From: Pararge aegeria
Taxonomy: Eukaryota; Arthropoda; Insecta; Lepidoptera; Nymphalidae
Assembly (NCBI RefSeq): GCF_905163445.1
Contig: NC_053205.1
Span: 4,921,001-4,985,000 of the forward strand
DNA length: 64,000 nt
Direction of reading: 5' to 3'
Shown: piece after piece, positions 34,664 to 43,655 of the stretch
How the letters are laid out: every line of letters starts with the position of its first letter
Numbering within the stretch: position 1 is the first letter of the stretch
Position numbers and translations under genes: made by a program
The notes under the pieces: model-generated
What the model was told of the DNA's origin: nothing
The model's database searches: none
Seen by the model: the letters and a program-made list of their open reading frames with translations, nothing else

Positions 34664-36925
34664 ATGTGTAAAGTACCAAGGATGGGGTGTATAGTTTTGA
34701 TAATGACCACAATATACGTCCTTGAATCTGTAGCAGGGGCTTCTAGCCCAGAGCTAACAGTAATTGATGGGGAAGTCACAATAAAGAACTTTTTCAAATG
34801 CATCATAAACAATAACGGAAATGTCATGAATGTTGAAAATGATGGAACTAAAACTTTTGTCTCATTGGAGACGCCATTGTTTGGGCTGATAACATGGACT
34901 TGTGATGAAAATTACAAAGGTGAAACAATATCCTTCTTCACATGTGGTTCTTGTGGTATTTATTGTGTATACAATCAATACATCAGTAAGTGCCAAAGTA
35001 AAATATTGCCTATAGTGATAGGCCTGGTCAGTGGCATAGTTATTTCAATGGTCATATTATTATTATGCCTCACTATATTCAAGAGAAGAATCAATGTTAT
35101 TTATGCAAAGATAATAGTTCATTTCTTGATGAGGTCTGATAGAAGAAGAGTTCAAAGAATCATTAGGTATAACAAAGCAACTGGACTGAATATAGATGTC
35201 AAGCTTAAACAGGTTAAATATAACAATGAGATTATTGACAATATAATTGAAGAAAACAGGTTGAAGTTGATGAGGCAATTATGTCCTGAAAATAAAGATC
35301 CAATATACTCAGAAATTGTATACAATCGTTCGATAGAATATCGGCAAGCAAATGAGCTCCTTGAAAGATCAGAAAGTAGGCTTAGGATGTTAACTGAGCT
35401 AAGGGACAATGATAGATATAAGTACATACGTTCAAGACAAATTAGCAAAACAATTGTAGCAGGACTTGCAATTGCATCAGCAGTACCTAAGGACACATAT
35501 GGGTGTGATCAAATGCTATATATTAAGAGCAATGGTAGGATATGTTATAGCGGGAAGTGTTATGATTTATCAACCTACTCACTATCTTTATCTGATGGAG
35601 AAACTGCTTTCTTTAATGACTTAAATAATGAAAGGTTGTCCATTAAACTAGACTCAATATATAATATTGCAAGGTTTTCATCATTATATGATACTAGTTC
35701 ATACACTATCTCAAATGAAATGACATGGAATTGCTTAGGATCAGGTAAGTGTTGGTATGGTTCAGAATGCAGAAATGGATACAAATTGAATGTATTGTCT
35801 AAAGACACGAAGGAACCTCATGGGTATGGATGCCATATGACATCAGTTAGCTGTGTAGGAGCAATGTGCACTCATGGAACATCTTGTGTTTGGTATAGAT
35901 GGCAAATAACCCCTACTGGGCCTAAAATACCAGTATATTCATTGGTATCTGAGATTTGGGAAGTTAAATTGACTGTTAAATATAAAGATTTAGTCAAGAC
36001 TATACTACTAAACACTAACAATCCTAAATATGACATGAATAATATCCTTAGTGAAGTGATGAATCATATGCCTATATATATAACTGGTGTCAATTATGAA
36101 AAAATACATCTTAGAAATTCTTTATTAGGTATAAATGGGACATATTTTAACATAGATTCAGCACCTCACAACATGCCTCAAAAAGGTTTAATAGGAGACT
36201 TACAAATTGACAAACATGATACTAAAATTTTATTCCATGACAATGATATTGACTGTAGTGTAGATTCTTGTACAGTCAAATGCATCACAAATGAACCAGC
36301 AATTAATAGGTTGACCAAAACAAGCCCATATAAAGTTGATAAATACAACGTAGAGCACCTGAAAATGTACAATGATGGTTGGATAAATTATAGATATAGA
36401 TCTAGTGGTCATGGTACAATCTCCTTTGGAAAGGTTGAACTTAAGGAGCTTATCGTCGAGAAACCACATTGTATTATTGAAGTTGGTATTTCTTATGCTT
36501 GTGAGGCATGTAATGACCAACCAAGGGCTACATTTATATCAAAAAATATCAAGACAGAGGGCATGATGGATTATGAATCAAACTGTACATGGGATAGGTC
36601 TTCAGTGTCATGCAACAATGGAATGTATGATATGATACAGATAAGTAAGAATAAGTACTGCAACTTGTATATACCATTAATAAATCAAAGTATAGACATC
36701 ACATTTGAATATGAATATAGAGGTGTGTTATCAGATATGAAGACAATACGTGCTGAGACAACAACAGATATAATAGGTGACATAATTAGTGATAAGACAT
36801 TTATAACAACTTTGCTCACATCATTAAGTGGCTTTATGATATTGACTGGGATTGGTACTATGGTAATTAAAACTTTCAGAGTTGGAGTTATTGCAGTTGG
36901 GAGAAAAGAGATACAAACAGCATAA
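34664..36925 (+). CDS. Bunyavirus-like (Gn/Gc-type) envelope glycoprotein, 753 aa
   Basis: Intact frame with ATG at 34664. Layout: signal peptide (residues about 1-26), a small Cys-containing ectodomain (27-112), a strong membrane segment (114-139), and a basic/helical region (140-258) that would face the cytosol. A second hydrophobic stretch at 261-274 (TIVAGLAIASAV) could be the signal for the second protein. A large Cys-rich ectodomain follows (280-710) with GYGCHMTSVSCVGAMCTHG and CVWYRW, and then a C-terminal membrane segment (about 716-741) and a short tail. This plan and the Cys-rich GxGC region resemble Gc class II fusion proteins of phenui/phasma-like bunyaviruses; the assignment is from memory. 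It sits inside a DNA transposon upstream of its decayed transposase. Whether it is expressed is unknown. Confidence 0.72.
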   Translation: MCKVPRMGCIVLIMTTIYVLESVAGASSPELTVIDGEVTIKNFFKCIINNNGNVMNVENDGTKTFVSLETPLFGLITWTCDENYKGETISFFTCGSCGIYCVYNQYISKCQSKILPIVIGLVSGIVISMVILLLCLTIFKRRINVIYAKIIVHFLMRSDRRRVQRIIRYNKATGLNIDVKLKQVKYNNEIIDNIIEENRLKLMRQLCPENKDPIYSEIVYNRSIEYRQANELLERSESRLRMLTELRDNDRYKYIRSRQISKTIVAGLAIASAVPKDTYGCDQMLYIKSNGRICYSGKCYDLSTYSLSLSDGETAFFNDLNNERLSIKLDSIYNIARFSSLYDTSSYTISNEMTWNCLGSGKCWYGSECRNGYKLNVLSKDTKEPHGYGCHMTSVSCVGAMCTHGTSCVWYRWQITPTGPKIPVYSLVSEIWEVKLTVKYKDLVKTILLNTNNPKYDMNNILSEVMNHMPIYITGVNYEKIHLRNSLLGINGTYFNIDSAPHNMPQKGLIGDLQIDKHDTKILFHDNDIDCSVDSCTVKCITNEPAINRLTKTSPYKVDKYNVEHLKMYNDGWINYRYRSSGHGTISFGKVELKELIVEKPHCIIEVGISYACEACNDQPRATFISKNIKTEGMMDYESNCTWDRSSVSCNNGMYDMIQISKNKYCNLYIPLINQSIDITFEYEYRGVLSDMKTIRAETTTDIIGDIISDKTFITTLLTSLSGFMILTGIGTMVIKTFRVGVIAVGRKEIQTA

Positions 36926-37160
36926 AAAAATGCTATTTATAGATTATAGGTATTCGTACTATCAAAACTATTTTATCTTATCTACCCCTTAGGTTACATA
37001 AGTTTATAATATAGTTTGTAAATAATTTTGTAAATAAGCGGGTTGCGGGGCGGGCGTGCGTATCGTTTGCACGCGCTGATTGGTTCTCCAGTCGCATTCC
37101 GTCCCCCGTACCGATACGACGCCCCGCGCACTTCCAGTGTACAGTCGCGTTCTAAATTGT
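36926..37160. promoter_or_regulatory. GC-rich interval upstream of the Sailor transposase
   Basis: After an AT-rich glycoprotein 3' region, 37037-37130 is GC-rich and holds an imperfect inverted repeat (GCGGGGCG...GCGTATCG near 37035-37057 against CGATACGACGCCCCGC at 37114-37129) and a CCAAT box in reverse (ATTGG, 37078-37082). This looks like a promoter for the downstream transposase. It ends at the left border of the tandem array. Confidence 0.35.
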
Positions 37161-37304
37161 TACACTTATTAGCCAATCCAGCTTTATTTTACTTTGTTAA
37201 GTTTAATTGTATTGTTATATCTGTTAATTTTTGTTGTTGCTGTTTGTTAAGTTTATGTTTGTTAATTTGGTTTGTTTGTGACTTTATTATATTCACTGTT
37301 GAAT

Positions 37305-38867
37305 ATGCCTAAAAGATATAATACTGTTTTGAGAAGACAGGCACGGAAAATGGTGTATGACGTGCATTGTTTTTTGAAAAAAGAGTCTAAGGAATTAATT
37401 GTTTCTTTACAACAAATTAAACGTGAGATAGACGACGCTACGAGTATTTTACTCAGCCATTCCGACAGCAGCAGCCAGATGAAACAAACTACAGAAGTTA
37501 TTAAGGCAGAAAATATGTAATTAAATAGTTTAATCAGTGACTTAGGGAAAATCCAAAAAAGGACAGCAGAGTCTACAAAAACTTCAATAGCAACGGTAAG
37601 GAATATCACCAATCAAGCCAGTTCCGATTTAATTACAGTGTTCAGAACACCTGGCAAAAAACGTTCCCGAACAAAACCGGTCACAAATATTGATAACTTC
37701 GACCAAGGAGTAATAAAGAGGTGCATTCATAATTTTCACAAAACAAATAATGAACTTCCTACCGTCGGAAAGCTGAAACAAAAACTAGAGGAAGACATAA
37801 ATTTCAACGGCTCAGAACGAAGTCTTCGGCGAATAATTAAGGGTTTGGGATTTCGGTGGAAAAACACCGAAAACAATCGGAAAGTGTTGATTGAAACATC
37901 AAATATACGTTTTCAACCCATAGAATATCTACGTAAAATAAAACAATATCGTCAAGAGGGAAGGCCTATTGTATATACGGACGAATCCTATGTAGATTCA
38001 TCGCACTGTTCTCGAAAATCCTGGACCGATGGTTCTTGTAAGGGCCTCAAAAAACCAATTTCGAAAGGACAGCGAGTTGTCATTGTCCACGCAGGGTCTG
38101 AAACTGGGTTTATACCCAATGCGTTGCTCACTTTTAAAGCTGGTGCCAAATCAGGCGACTACCACGACAACATGAATTACCAGAACTATGAAAAATGGCT
38201 CAGAACTCAGTTATTGCCCAACCTACTACCCAATAGCGTCGTGGTAGTTGACAACGCGTCCTATCATAATAAACAGTGGGATCTCGCACCAACCTCTAAT
38301 TCAAAGAAAGCTGACATGCAGGCTTGGCTCACTGATAAAGGCATACAGTATGAGGAATCACTTCTAAAACCTCAGTTATACAATTTAATAAAGGCAAACA
38401 AGAAAAGATTCACAACATTTTCGATTCACCGAATCCTAGCTGAACAAGGCCATCAAGTGCTGAGACTACCACCATACCACCCAGATCTAAATCCTATCGA
38501 AATGGCATGGTCCGATATAAAACAATATGTAGGCAGCACCTGTGGAAATGGAGTGTTACTAAATGTATAGAGCTAATTCAAGAAAAAGTTTTATTGATGG
38601 GTGCATGGGATTGGCAAAAATTATGCAAAAAGGTGAAGGATATAGAAGAGCAATATGCAATGAGTGACTGTGTCGTGGATTTGGTAACAGAAGAATTCAC
38701 TATTCGCGTTAATGAAGATAGTTCAGAGGATAGCCTCGACCGAGTCCGATGACGATGACTCTGCTAGTACCGACGACCGGAGCAGCCCTGAGTCCCGGCC
38801 ATCAACGAGCAAAAGGCCCTGTCTAGAAACCATTGAAGGCGTGATACCATTATCTGATTCAGACTAG
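37305..38867 (+). pseudogene. Sailor-like (DD82E) transposase, unit 1
   Basis: The ATG at 37305 begins a coiled N-terminal part. The frame breaks at 37518, then an HTH region (TVGKLKQKLEEDINFNGSER, RRIIKGLGFRWK) precedes the DDE domain. First Asp is in IVYTDESYVDSS, second in VVVVDNASYH, Glu in PYHPDLNPIEMAW. Exactly 82 residues separate the last two catalytic residues, which I recall as the DD82E/Sailor group beside Tc1/mariner. A second break near 38540 and a third near 38740 separate the helical tail (WDWQKLCKKVKDIEEQY) and acidic end (TAG 38867). Three lesions make it dead, and all three are present in each array copy. Confidence 0.88.
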
Positions 38868-39262
38868 GAAAAGAGCAGCTTAGGTTGTGTGAATGTATGT
38901 GATTGTCATTTTGCCCATCTTTAGTTCAGAAACTAGTTTTTTATATCTAAAATAAAAATTGAAAATTCGTGAATGTTTTTATTTTTCTACTTTTAAACTA
39001 TAAACTTGTTAAAAATTATTATATCATAGGTAACATGAAACTTAGGAATTTGAATTTGGAACTATAAACTTTCATTAATATTACAAACACATACACTCAT
39101 ACACGCACTCACACCACACACACGCGCACACATTACAGTAAAATAATATCATTATCATTAACAAACAAACATTACTTATTAGTAGTTAATTTATTAAAGT
39201 AGCGATTGTATTGCGTGCGCGACAGTCCCCATGCGCAGATATCCCCTCTACGTTTCCTTCAG
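38868..39262. other. Sailor 3' region with CA-rich microsatellite
   Basis: AT-rich 3' UTR and subterminal DNA. Contains an imperfect (CA)n stretch at about 39088-39132 and ends at the right inverted repeat. No ORF. Repeated at +6351 and +12702. Confidence 0.6.
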
Positions 39263-39289
39263 CGCTAAAGTTACGTGCCGCGATCTGTA

Positions 39290-39566
39290 CCCGATCCCTA
39301 ATATCACAGACGTTCTAGACAAGCTAGGCAATTGTCAATACTTCACCACCCTTGACCTTGCATCCGGATTTTACCAAGTAGAAATGAACCCTGCGGATAT
39401 TCCAAAGACCGCATTTAACGTATAACATGGGCACTTCGAATTTTTGAGAATGCCCATGGGACTTAAAAATTCACCTTCCACTTTTCAGCGCGTTATGGAC
39501 AATGTCCTTAGAGGGCTCCAGAACGTGATCTGGCTAGTGTACTTGGACGATATCATAGTCTTCAGC
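39290..39566 (+). pseudogene. Errantivirus RT core fragment, unit 1
   Basis: Begins at PIPN directly after the Sailor TA, with TTLDLASGFYQVEM (catalytic Asp), a TAA at 39423, MPMGLKNSPSTFQRVMD and the catalytic VYLDDIIVFS. It then meets 23 bp of filler (39567-39589) and the densovirus terminus. The rest of RT continues at 57492. Duplicated at 45641-45917 and 51992-52268. Confidence 0.9.
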
Positions 39567-39589
39567 ATGATACATTCAGCATTCATGGA

Positions 39590-39723
39590 CATTATCATGA
39601 ACATTATCATGTGCCGCTTCGCGGCACGATAGTTCGATAGTCCATTATCAGTACTGAGAATAATTTGTGTTGGTGTGGCGGTGGTGAGGTATAGGCAGAT
39701 TAAAAATCTGGCTAGTTATAAAA
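39590..39723. repeat. Densovirus left inverted terminal repeat, unit 1
   Basis: The 51-bp hairpin-forming tip (39590-39640: CATTATCATGAACATTATC, TGCCGC/GCGGCA mini-hairpin, CGATAGTTCGATAG) is followed by 83 bp (39641-39723) that match the right terminus (57440-57358) exactly in inverted orientation. Copies at 45941-46074 and 52292-52425. Confidence 0.9.
39717..39723 (+). promoter_or_regulatory. TATA box for NS transcript, unit 1
   Basis: TATAAAA inside the terminal repeat, 74 bp before the NS2 ATG. The mirror copy at 57358-57364 faces VP. Also at 46068-46074 and 52419-52425. Confidence 0.6.
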
Positions 39724-39790
39724 AGACGTTTACCGGGCTCTGTTGCCATTCGCTTTCAAGCTTCGGTCGAGTGAAGACTCAAAGAAAAAG

Positions 39791-41140
39791 ATGTCGAACA
39801 ACGTAGAATCACAAAATATATTAAACGACGAGGACGATTGTGTGAAAATTGTGGCCTTAAACGAAGGAGCGGAGGAAACAACGGAGAATTTGTTGGGCCA
39901 GAATACTCAATATGTTCTGGAAGTGAACGATGTAAACAAGAAAAAGAAGAGTACGAAAGGAAAAACTTTATTGACATCTCAGAAGAAAACAATTATGAAC
40001 AACGGTTTAATAAAATGGATAAACAATTTCTGGCAAAGCGGAAGTACGTTGAGAGTGATGAAGCCGTTTTTGAAAGCAGTAAACGACGCGGCATTGAAAG
40101 ACAAGAATATGAACCTATTCAATGTGGGTCAGACTCTGCAGAAGATAATGAAGGAATTTTTCATTCACATGAAAACACAAAAGATGGACTTAACAAATTG
40201 TTCCTTCAATACTTTCGAGGAGTGGTGTGTAAACGAAGGATTATCCACGACATATGGGAAGCTCCAATCGATGGTTTGGGCAAACGATTTAGGGAATCAA
40301 TTATTCGACCATTACTCAACAGTTCTTATGGAATTAGAAGAGCGACAAGAATCGATGGACGAAGTGGAGGTGGAGAATACAACATCCCGGGAATATTCAT
40401 CATTGCCGAACATGAAAAACATCTCCATGTCATCCATGACTGCTCATACTCGGGATCAACATGCCGGTGCGTCCACATCCAAAGAATACGAGACTATGTT
40501 ACAGATACCAGCGACGCCGAAGAAATCAACCGATGGGCGAGTTCCCAAATCAGCGATGTTCCAGAAGGAGAACTCTCGCTCTTCGAAGCGGAAAATAGTG
40601 GAATGGAATTCGGACGTGGAGGAATACGAAGTGGGAACCCTGTTTCAACAACAGCGAAACGCACAGAAAAAGACTGTGGAAGAGGAAAGCGAACCAGAAG
40701 TGGACATAGCTCCGCCGACGAAGCGCAAGTTGAGGAAACCATCGTCGGAGAGCGAGAACGAGGACTCACCAACCGAAGACGACTTTTCATCTATGGTCGC
40801 CAATCATGCTCGAGCTCACTCCTTGACCACAAGTACTGGCAAAATCTCACAACATATCTTAATAAAAGAAGACGACGGATATATCAATATATCGTCGCCG
40901 GGAGAGCGTGGGTCGACGCTTATAAAGTTAGAGCTCTACCCATTCAAAGAGTGTGTAAAATTAGGGAAAAATCAATACTGGACGAAGCGGACGTTCTCAT
41001 GCATGGGTCTGAGCTCTGGAGAGGATTCGCGTGTGCACAATCTGGCAATGAAGCTGAAATACGAATTAACAAGACAAATACTTCGTCTAAAAGATGTAAA
41101 GGTGGAGAAAAAGGCACTAACCGGTTGGAAAGGTTTTTAG
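39791..41140 (+). CDS. Densovirus NS2-like protein, unit 1
   Basis: 449 aa from the first ATG (39791) after the TATA box. The N-terminal 200 residues look folded (helical, IMKEFFIHMKTQKMDLTNCSF). The middle is Ser/Glu-rich and charged (ESEPEVDIAPPTKRKLRKPS), typical of a frame overprinted on NS1. No domain recognised. Almost all of it overlaps NS1 in another frame, as in other densoviruses, where NS2 aids replication; that role is by analogy. Unit 1 has Ile at the codon where units 2 and 3 have Leu (substitution at 40020). Confidence 0.8.
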   Translation: MSNNVESQNILNDEDDCVKIVALNEGAEETTENLLGQNTQYVLEVNDVNKKKKSTKGKTLLTSQKKTIMNNGLIKWINNFWQSGSTLRVMKPFLKAVNDAALKDKNMNLFNVGQTLQKIMKEFFIHMKTQKMDLTNCSFNTFEEWCVNEGLSTTYGKLQSMVWANDLGNQLFDHYSTVLMELEERQESMDEVEVENTTSREYSSLPNMKNISMSSMTAHTRDQHAGASTSKEYETMLQIPATPKKSTDGRVPKSAMFQKENSRSSKRKIVEWNSDVEEYEVGTLFQQQRNAQKKTVEEESEPEVDIAPPTKRKLRKPSSESENEDSPTEDDFSSMVANHARAHSLTTSTGKISQHILIKEDDGYINISSPGERGSTLIKLELYPFKECVKLGKNQYWTKRTFSCMGLSSGEDSRVHNLAMKLKYELTRQILRLKDVKVEKKALTGWKGF

Positions 41141-41982
41141 AATCTTTTATAATTACGCCTACAAAAAATATTCTTTACACTGGCCATTGGACAAACGGTC
41201 CATTTAAATATATGCCTAAAAATAAAGCGATATTGACTACATGTTTCCATAATGTTAATCAAACTATCGTGGACTTAACATATCGAGAAATATTTTTAAA
41301 ATCAAGAAAAATTTCTTTAAATAAACTTATATATGTAGCGCCATGGAATAGTGTAGGCGATTATTATTATAACATTTGCGACAGTGTAAATGTTTTGGAA
41401 GAATTGTTGAAGTTGCAATTTGATGGAAACAAAGATTATGTTTTTACTTTTTTGAAAAATTTATACTATCTTATAGACAAAAAAGTACCAAAAAAGAATT
41501 GTATATCGATTGTGGGACCACCTAATTCAGGCAAAAATTATTTTTTTGATTGTGTTATTCATTCATGTATAAACTATGGCCAAATTGGAAATTTCAACAA
41601 ATATGATAGATTTCCATTACAAGATGCTGTACAAAGAAGAATACTTATATGGAATGAACCAAATTTTGAACCAGGATCAGAGGAAGTACTAAAATTACTA
41701 TTTGGTGGCGATACGTGTCCAGCTCGAATTAAATACGAAGGTGACGCAAGTATTCAACGAACACCTATTGTTGTACTCTCCAACACCGATGTCATCCCTA
41801 ATTCGGCAGCGTTTGAAAGTCGTGTGTGGAAATATACTTGGAAGCAAGCGGGTTTCTTAAAATATGTAACGAAGAAACCGCATCCTTTATCTATGTTCTA
41901 TTTAATGTTAAAACATCGTATTTTAAGTCGTAAGAATTTTAACTTTGAAAAATGGGAAAAGGATATTTTAAATAAAAAATAA
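40015..41982 (+). CDS. Densovirus NS1 initiator/helicase, unit 1
   Basis: Replication initiator of parvovirus type. The N-terminal HUH endonuclease has the HLHVIHDCSYSG...CRC motif. The SF3 helicase has Walker A GPPNSGK, Walker B RILIWNEPN and the IVVLSNTDV motif C. The frame is open upstream to before 39838 but has no ATG there; the first in-frame ATG is 40015 (655 aa), so a shorter protein or a spliced start is implied. Overlaps NS2 over 1.1 kb and the tail of ORF-X (opposite strand) by 85 bp. Intact in this copy. Confidence 0.92.
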   Translation: MDKQFLAKRKYVESDEAVFESSKRRGIERQEYEPIQCGSDSAEDNEGIFHSHENTKDGLNKLFLQYFRGVVCKRRIIHDIWEAPIDGLGKRFRESIIRPLLNSSYGIRRATRIDGRSGGGEYNIPGIFIIAEHEKHLHVIHDCSYSGSTCRCVHIQRIRDYVTDTSDAEEINRWASSQISDVPEGELSLFEAENSGMEFGRGGIRSGNPVSTTAKRTEKDCGRGKRTRSGHSSADEAQVEETIVGERERGLTNRRRLFIYGRQSCSSSLLDHKYWQNLTTYLNKRRRRIYQYIVAGRAWVDAYKVRALPIQRVCKIREKSILDEADVLMHGSELWRGFACAQSGNEAEIRINKTNTSSKRCKGGEKGTNRLERFLESFIITPTKNILYTGHWTNGPFKYMPKNKAILTTCFHNVNQTIVDLTYREIFLKSRKISLNKLIYVAPWNSVGDYYYNICDSVNVLEELLKLQFDGNKDYVFTFLKNLYYLIDKKVPKKNCISIVGPPNSGKNYFFDCVIHSCINYGQIGNFNKYDRFPLQDAVQRRILIWNEPNFEPGSEEVLKLLFGGDTCPARIKYEGDASIQRTPIVVLSNTDVIPNSAAFESRVWKYTWKQAGFLKYVTKKPHPLSMFYLMLKHRILSRKNFNFEKWEKDILNKK

Positions 41983-43079
41983 ATGTATGGTTTTACAAAT
42001 ATATTTTCTGTTTTATTAACATAATGGCCTACACTTTCCTTATCACTAGGTTTAATAACAATGTTATCTGCGTTACTAATGGTATTGTTCGAACCGGTCG
42101 TTATCGCTGTGCTCTGATTGGCTCTAGGTACATTGTGGTTTACAATAACAATGTTATCATATAACACTTTGGGAATATTCCGTTTGATAAAAAAATCTAA
42201 CTGATTCGATAGAATATCAACCTTATATTGTAAAGATTTAAGGTTATTCTCAATTGATAAAATTTCATTGTCACAAGTACATTTATTAATTGTTTTTGTA
42301 AGCAATAATGAAGGGTTCGGTTCGTTAATAACAATAAATTTTAAATAAGCTATTAAATACCATAAACGCGATTCTTTAGTATTAGATTCAAGATTTAAAA
42401 TAAAATCGTAAGTATATAATAAATCTTGACCATATGAATTCCACCAGTTAATTAATTCTTTATATCTACCACCTACTTTATTCCAATAACAATTAGTTGG
42501 TGCTATATAAAGAGTTTTACGTTTATATAAACAATCTTGATAGTTTCTAAAATCACCAGATATATATTGTTCAACATTAAATATATTCGATAATACAGAA
42601 TCAAAATTACGTCTAACAATAGTACTTGAATCTTGTGGTAAAGTATACCAAATATGATTAATAACACACCTTTCAAAATTATTCTGTTTGGTAATCGTCA
42701 AACTGTTCATAGCTGTAGAGGTCAAATTCGTCATCTCCGGATTCAATCGATACAGGCACTGTTCGGCCTTGTTTTTCCCGATGGTGTCTATTATCGTTTT
42801 CAATGCCTGTTCGTTGAAGTCGCTTTGCCAAATTTGATCTGGGACTGGCTGGTCCGCTACGAACCCGTTTTCCTTTAAGTGAAACGTTGTCGGTTCTCCC
42901 GACCATTCTAGACTCTGGTCGCTCTCGCTCGACTCTACCAGCTGTAGTAGCAGTAACGCCAAATACATGAGCACCATACCCTTGGAATCCTTTTTCTTTA
43001 TTAATAAAGAATTTGACATCTTCTGGCCATTCATATGGATCACCTTTGGTACACATCGATTCCATATCAAATTCCACAT
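41898..43079 (-). CDS. Densovirus ORF-X, unknown protein, unit 1
   Basis: Up to 393 aa from ATG 43079; about 260 codons (42678-41898) lie beyond the VP stop and overlap only NS1's last 85 bp. A later ATG (42977) would give MVLMYLALLLLQLVESSES, which looks like a signal peptide. The C-terminal half has a coiled-coil-like stretch (IENNLKSLQYKVDILSNQLD) and a hydrophobic end. It overprints the disordered VP C-terminus. I recognise no family. Conserved open in all three copies. It could be a spliced structural protein, since some ambidensoviruses split their capsid gene. Confidence 0.6.
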   Translation of the reverse strand: MWNLIWNRCVPKVIHMNGQKMSNSLLIKKKDSKGMVLMYLALLLLQLVESSESDQSLEWSGEPTTFHLKENGFVADQPVPDQIWQSDFNEQALKTIIDTIGKNKAEQCLYRLNPEMTNLTSTAMNSLTITKQNNFERCVINHIWYTLPQDSSTIVRRNFDSVLSNIFNVEQYISGDFRNYQDCLYKRKTLYIAPTNCYWNKVGGRYKELINWWNSYGQDLLYTYDFILNLESNTKESRLWYLIAYLKFIVINEPNPSLLLTKTINKCTCDNEILSIENNLKSLQYKVDILSNQLDFFIKRNIPKVLYDNIVIVNHNVPRANQSTAITTGSNNTISNADNIVIKPSDKESVGHYVNKTENIFVKPYIYFLFKISFSHFSKLKFLRLKIRCFNIK

Positions 43080-43532
43080 CACAATGCGTATAACTAACCG
43101 TGTATAACGAAGAATTCAAAAAGTTGGCAGCTTCAGTAGCTGGATTTAGAGCGGGCGTTGCCAAAATTCCAAGATGAACTTGTGGCTGATTTCTAAAATT
43201 AGAATGTTCGCCCGAGTGTATGTGTACGTAAGTATAACCTTCAACACTTTGATAATAATTATATGACGCACGATTTGTATAATTATAAGTCGTGTTTCCA
43301 AGCGCTTGGCTAGCTACCACAGTACCACGTTCATTACCTTCCGTCGACAATTTTAAAAGGTGAGGCACTTGATGCTTATATATAACATTCTTGTATGTGA
43401 CGTCATCGGCAAATCCATCATCTTTGTTGTACATTGGTAGTAATACTTTTTTTGTTGGTTTTATATAACCATTTGACGGAGAATAAGAGTAATTTATAAT
43501 CGCCTTATCCATACACTTATTAGCCAATCCAG
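42679..43532 (-). pseudogene. Densovirus VP, 5'-truncated, unit 1
   Basis: The last 280 or so codons of VP only. Upstream it fuses to Sailor sequence at 43532 and lacks a start codon, so it cannot make a full capsid protein. Sequence matches the C-terminal part of the full gene at 55381-57279. Confidence 0.9.
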
Positions 43533-43655
43533 CTTTATTTTACTTTGTTAAGTTTAATTGTATTGTTATATCTGTTAATTTTTGTTGTTGCTGTTTGTTA
43601 AGTTTATGTTTGTTAATTTGGTTTGTTTGTGACTTTATTATATTCACTGTTGAAT

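Larger units (their letters stand above)
34530..39287 (+). mobile_element. Sailor-like (DD82E) DNA transposon carrying a viral-type glycoprotein gene
   Basis: Terminal inverted repeats of 25 bp (34530-34554 and 39263-39287; 20 of 25 match; shared core GCGGCACG), flanked by TA at 34528-34529 and 39288-39289. Removing the element and one TA rejoins the errantivirus RT codons exactly (DDKY then PIPN), so both ends and the TA duplication are certain. Inside are a bunyavirus-like glycoprotein ORF (34664-36925) and an IS630/Tc1/mariner-group transposase pseudogene (37305-38867), both plus strand. Its 3' part (from 37182) is repeated in array units 2 and 3. Confidence 0.85.
39590..43532. mobile_element. 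Integrated densovirus, copy 1 (VP truncated)
   Basis: Left terminus, NS2, NS1, ORF-X and the 3' part of VP up to 43532, where the sequence jumps to Sailor DNA at the unit border. Identical by eye to copy 2 except for the substitutions noted for the array. Confidence 0.9.

Noticed and set aside
39743..39790. Upstream extension of NS2 (16 extra codons)
   Set aside because: Begins with TTG only 20 bp after the TATA box; the ATG at 39791 is the sensible start.
40494..40790. 98-codon minus-strand ORF opposite NS1/NS2 (also in units 2 and 3)
   Set aside because: Third-frame shadow of two overlapping genes; no independent support.
42654..42878. Plus-strand 74-codon ORF opposite VP/ORF-X (also at 49005 and 55356)
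   Set aside because: Antisense shadow of VP; no start context or protein-like motif.
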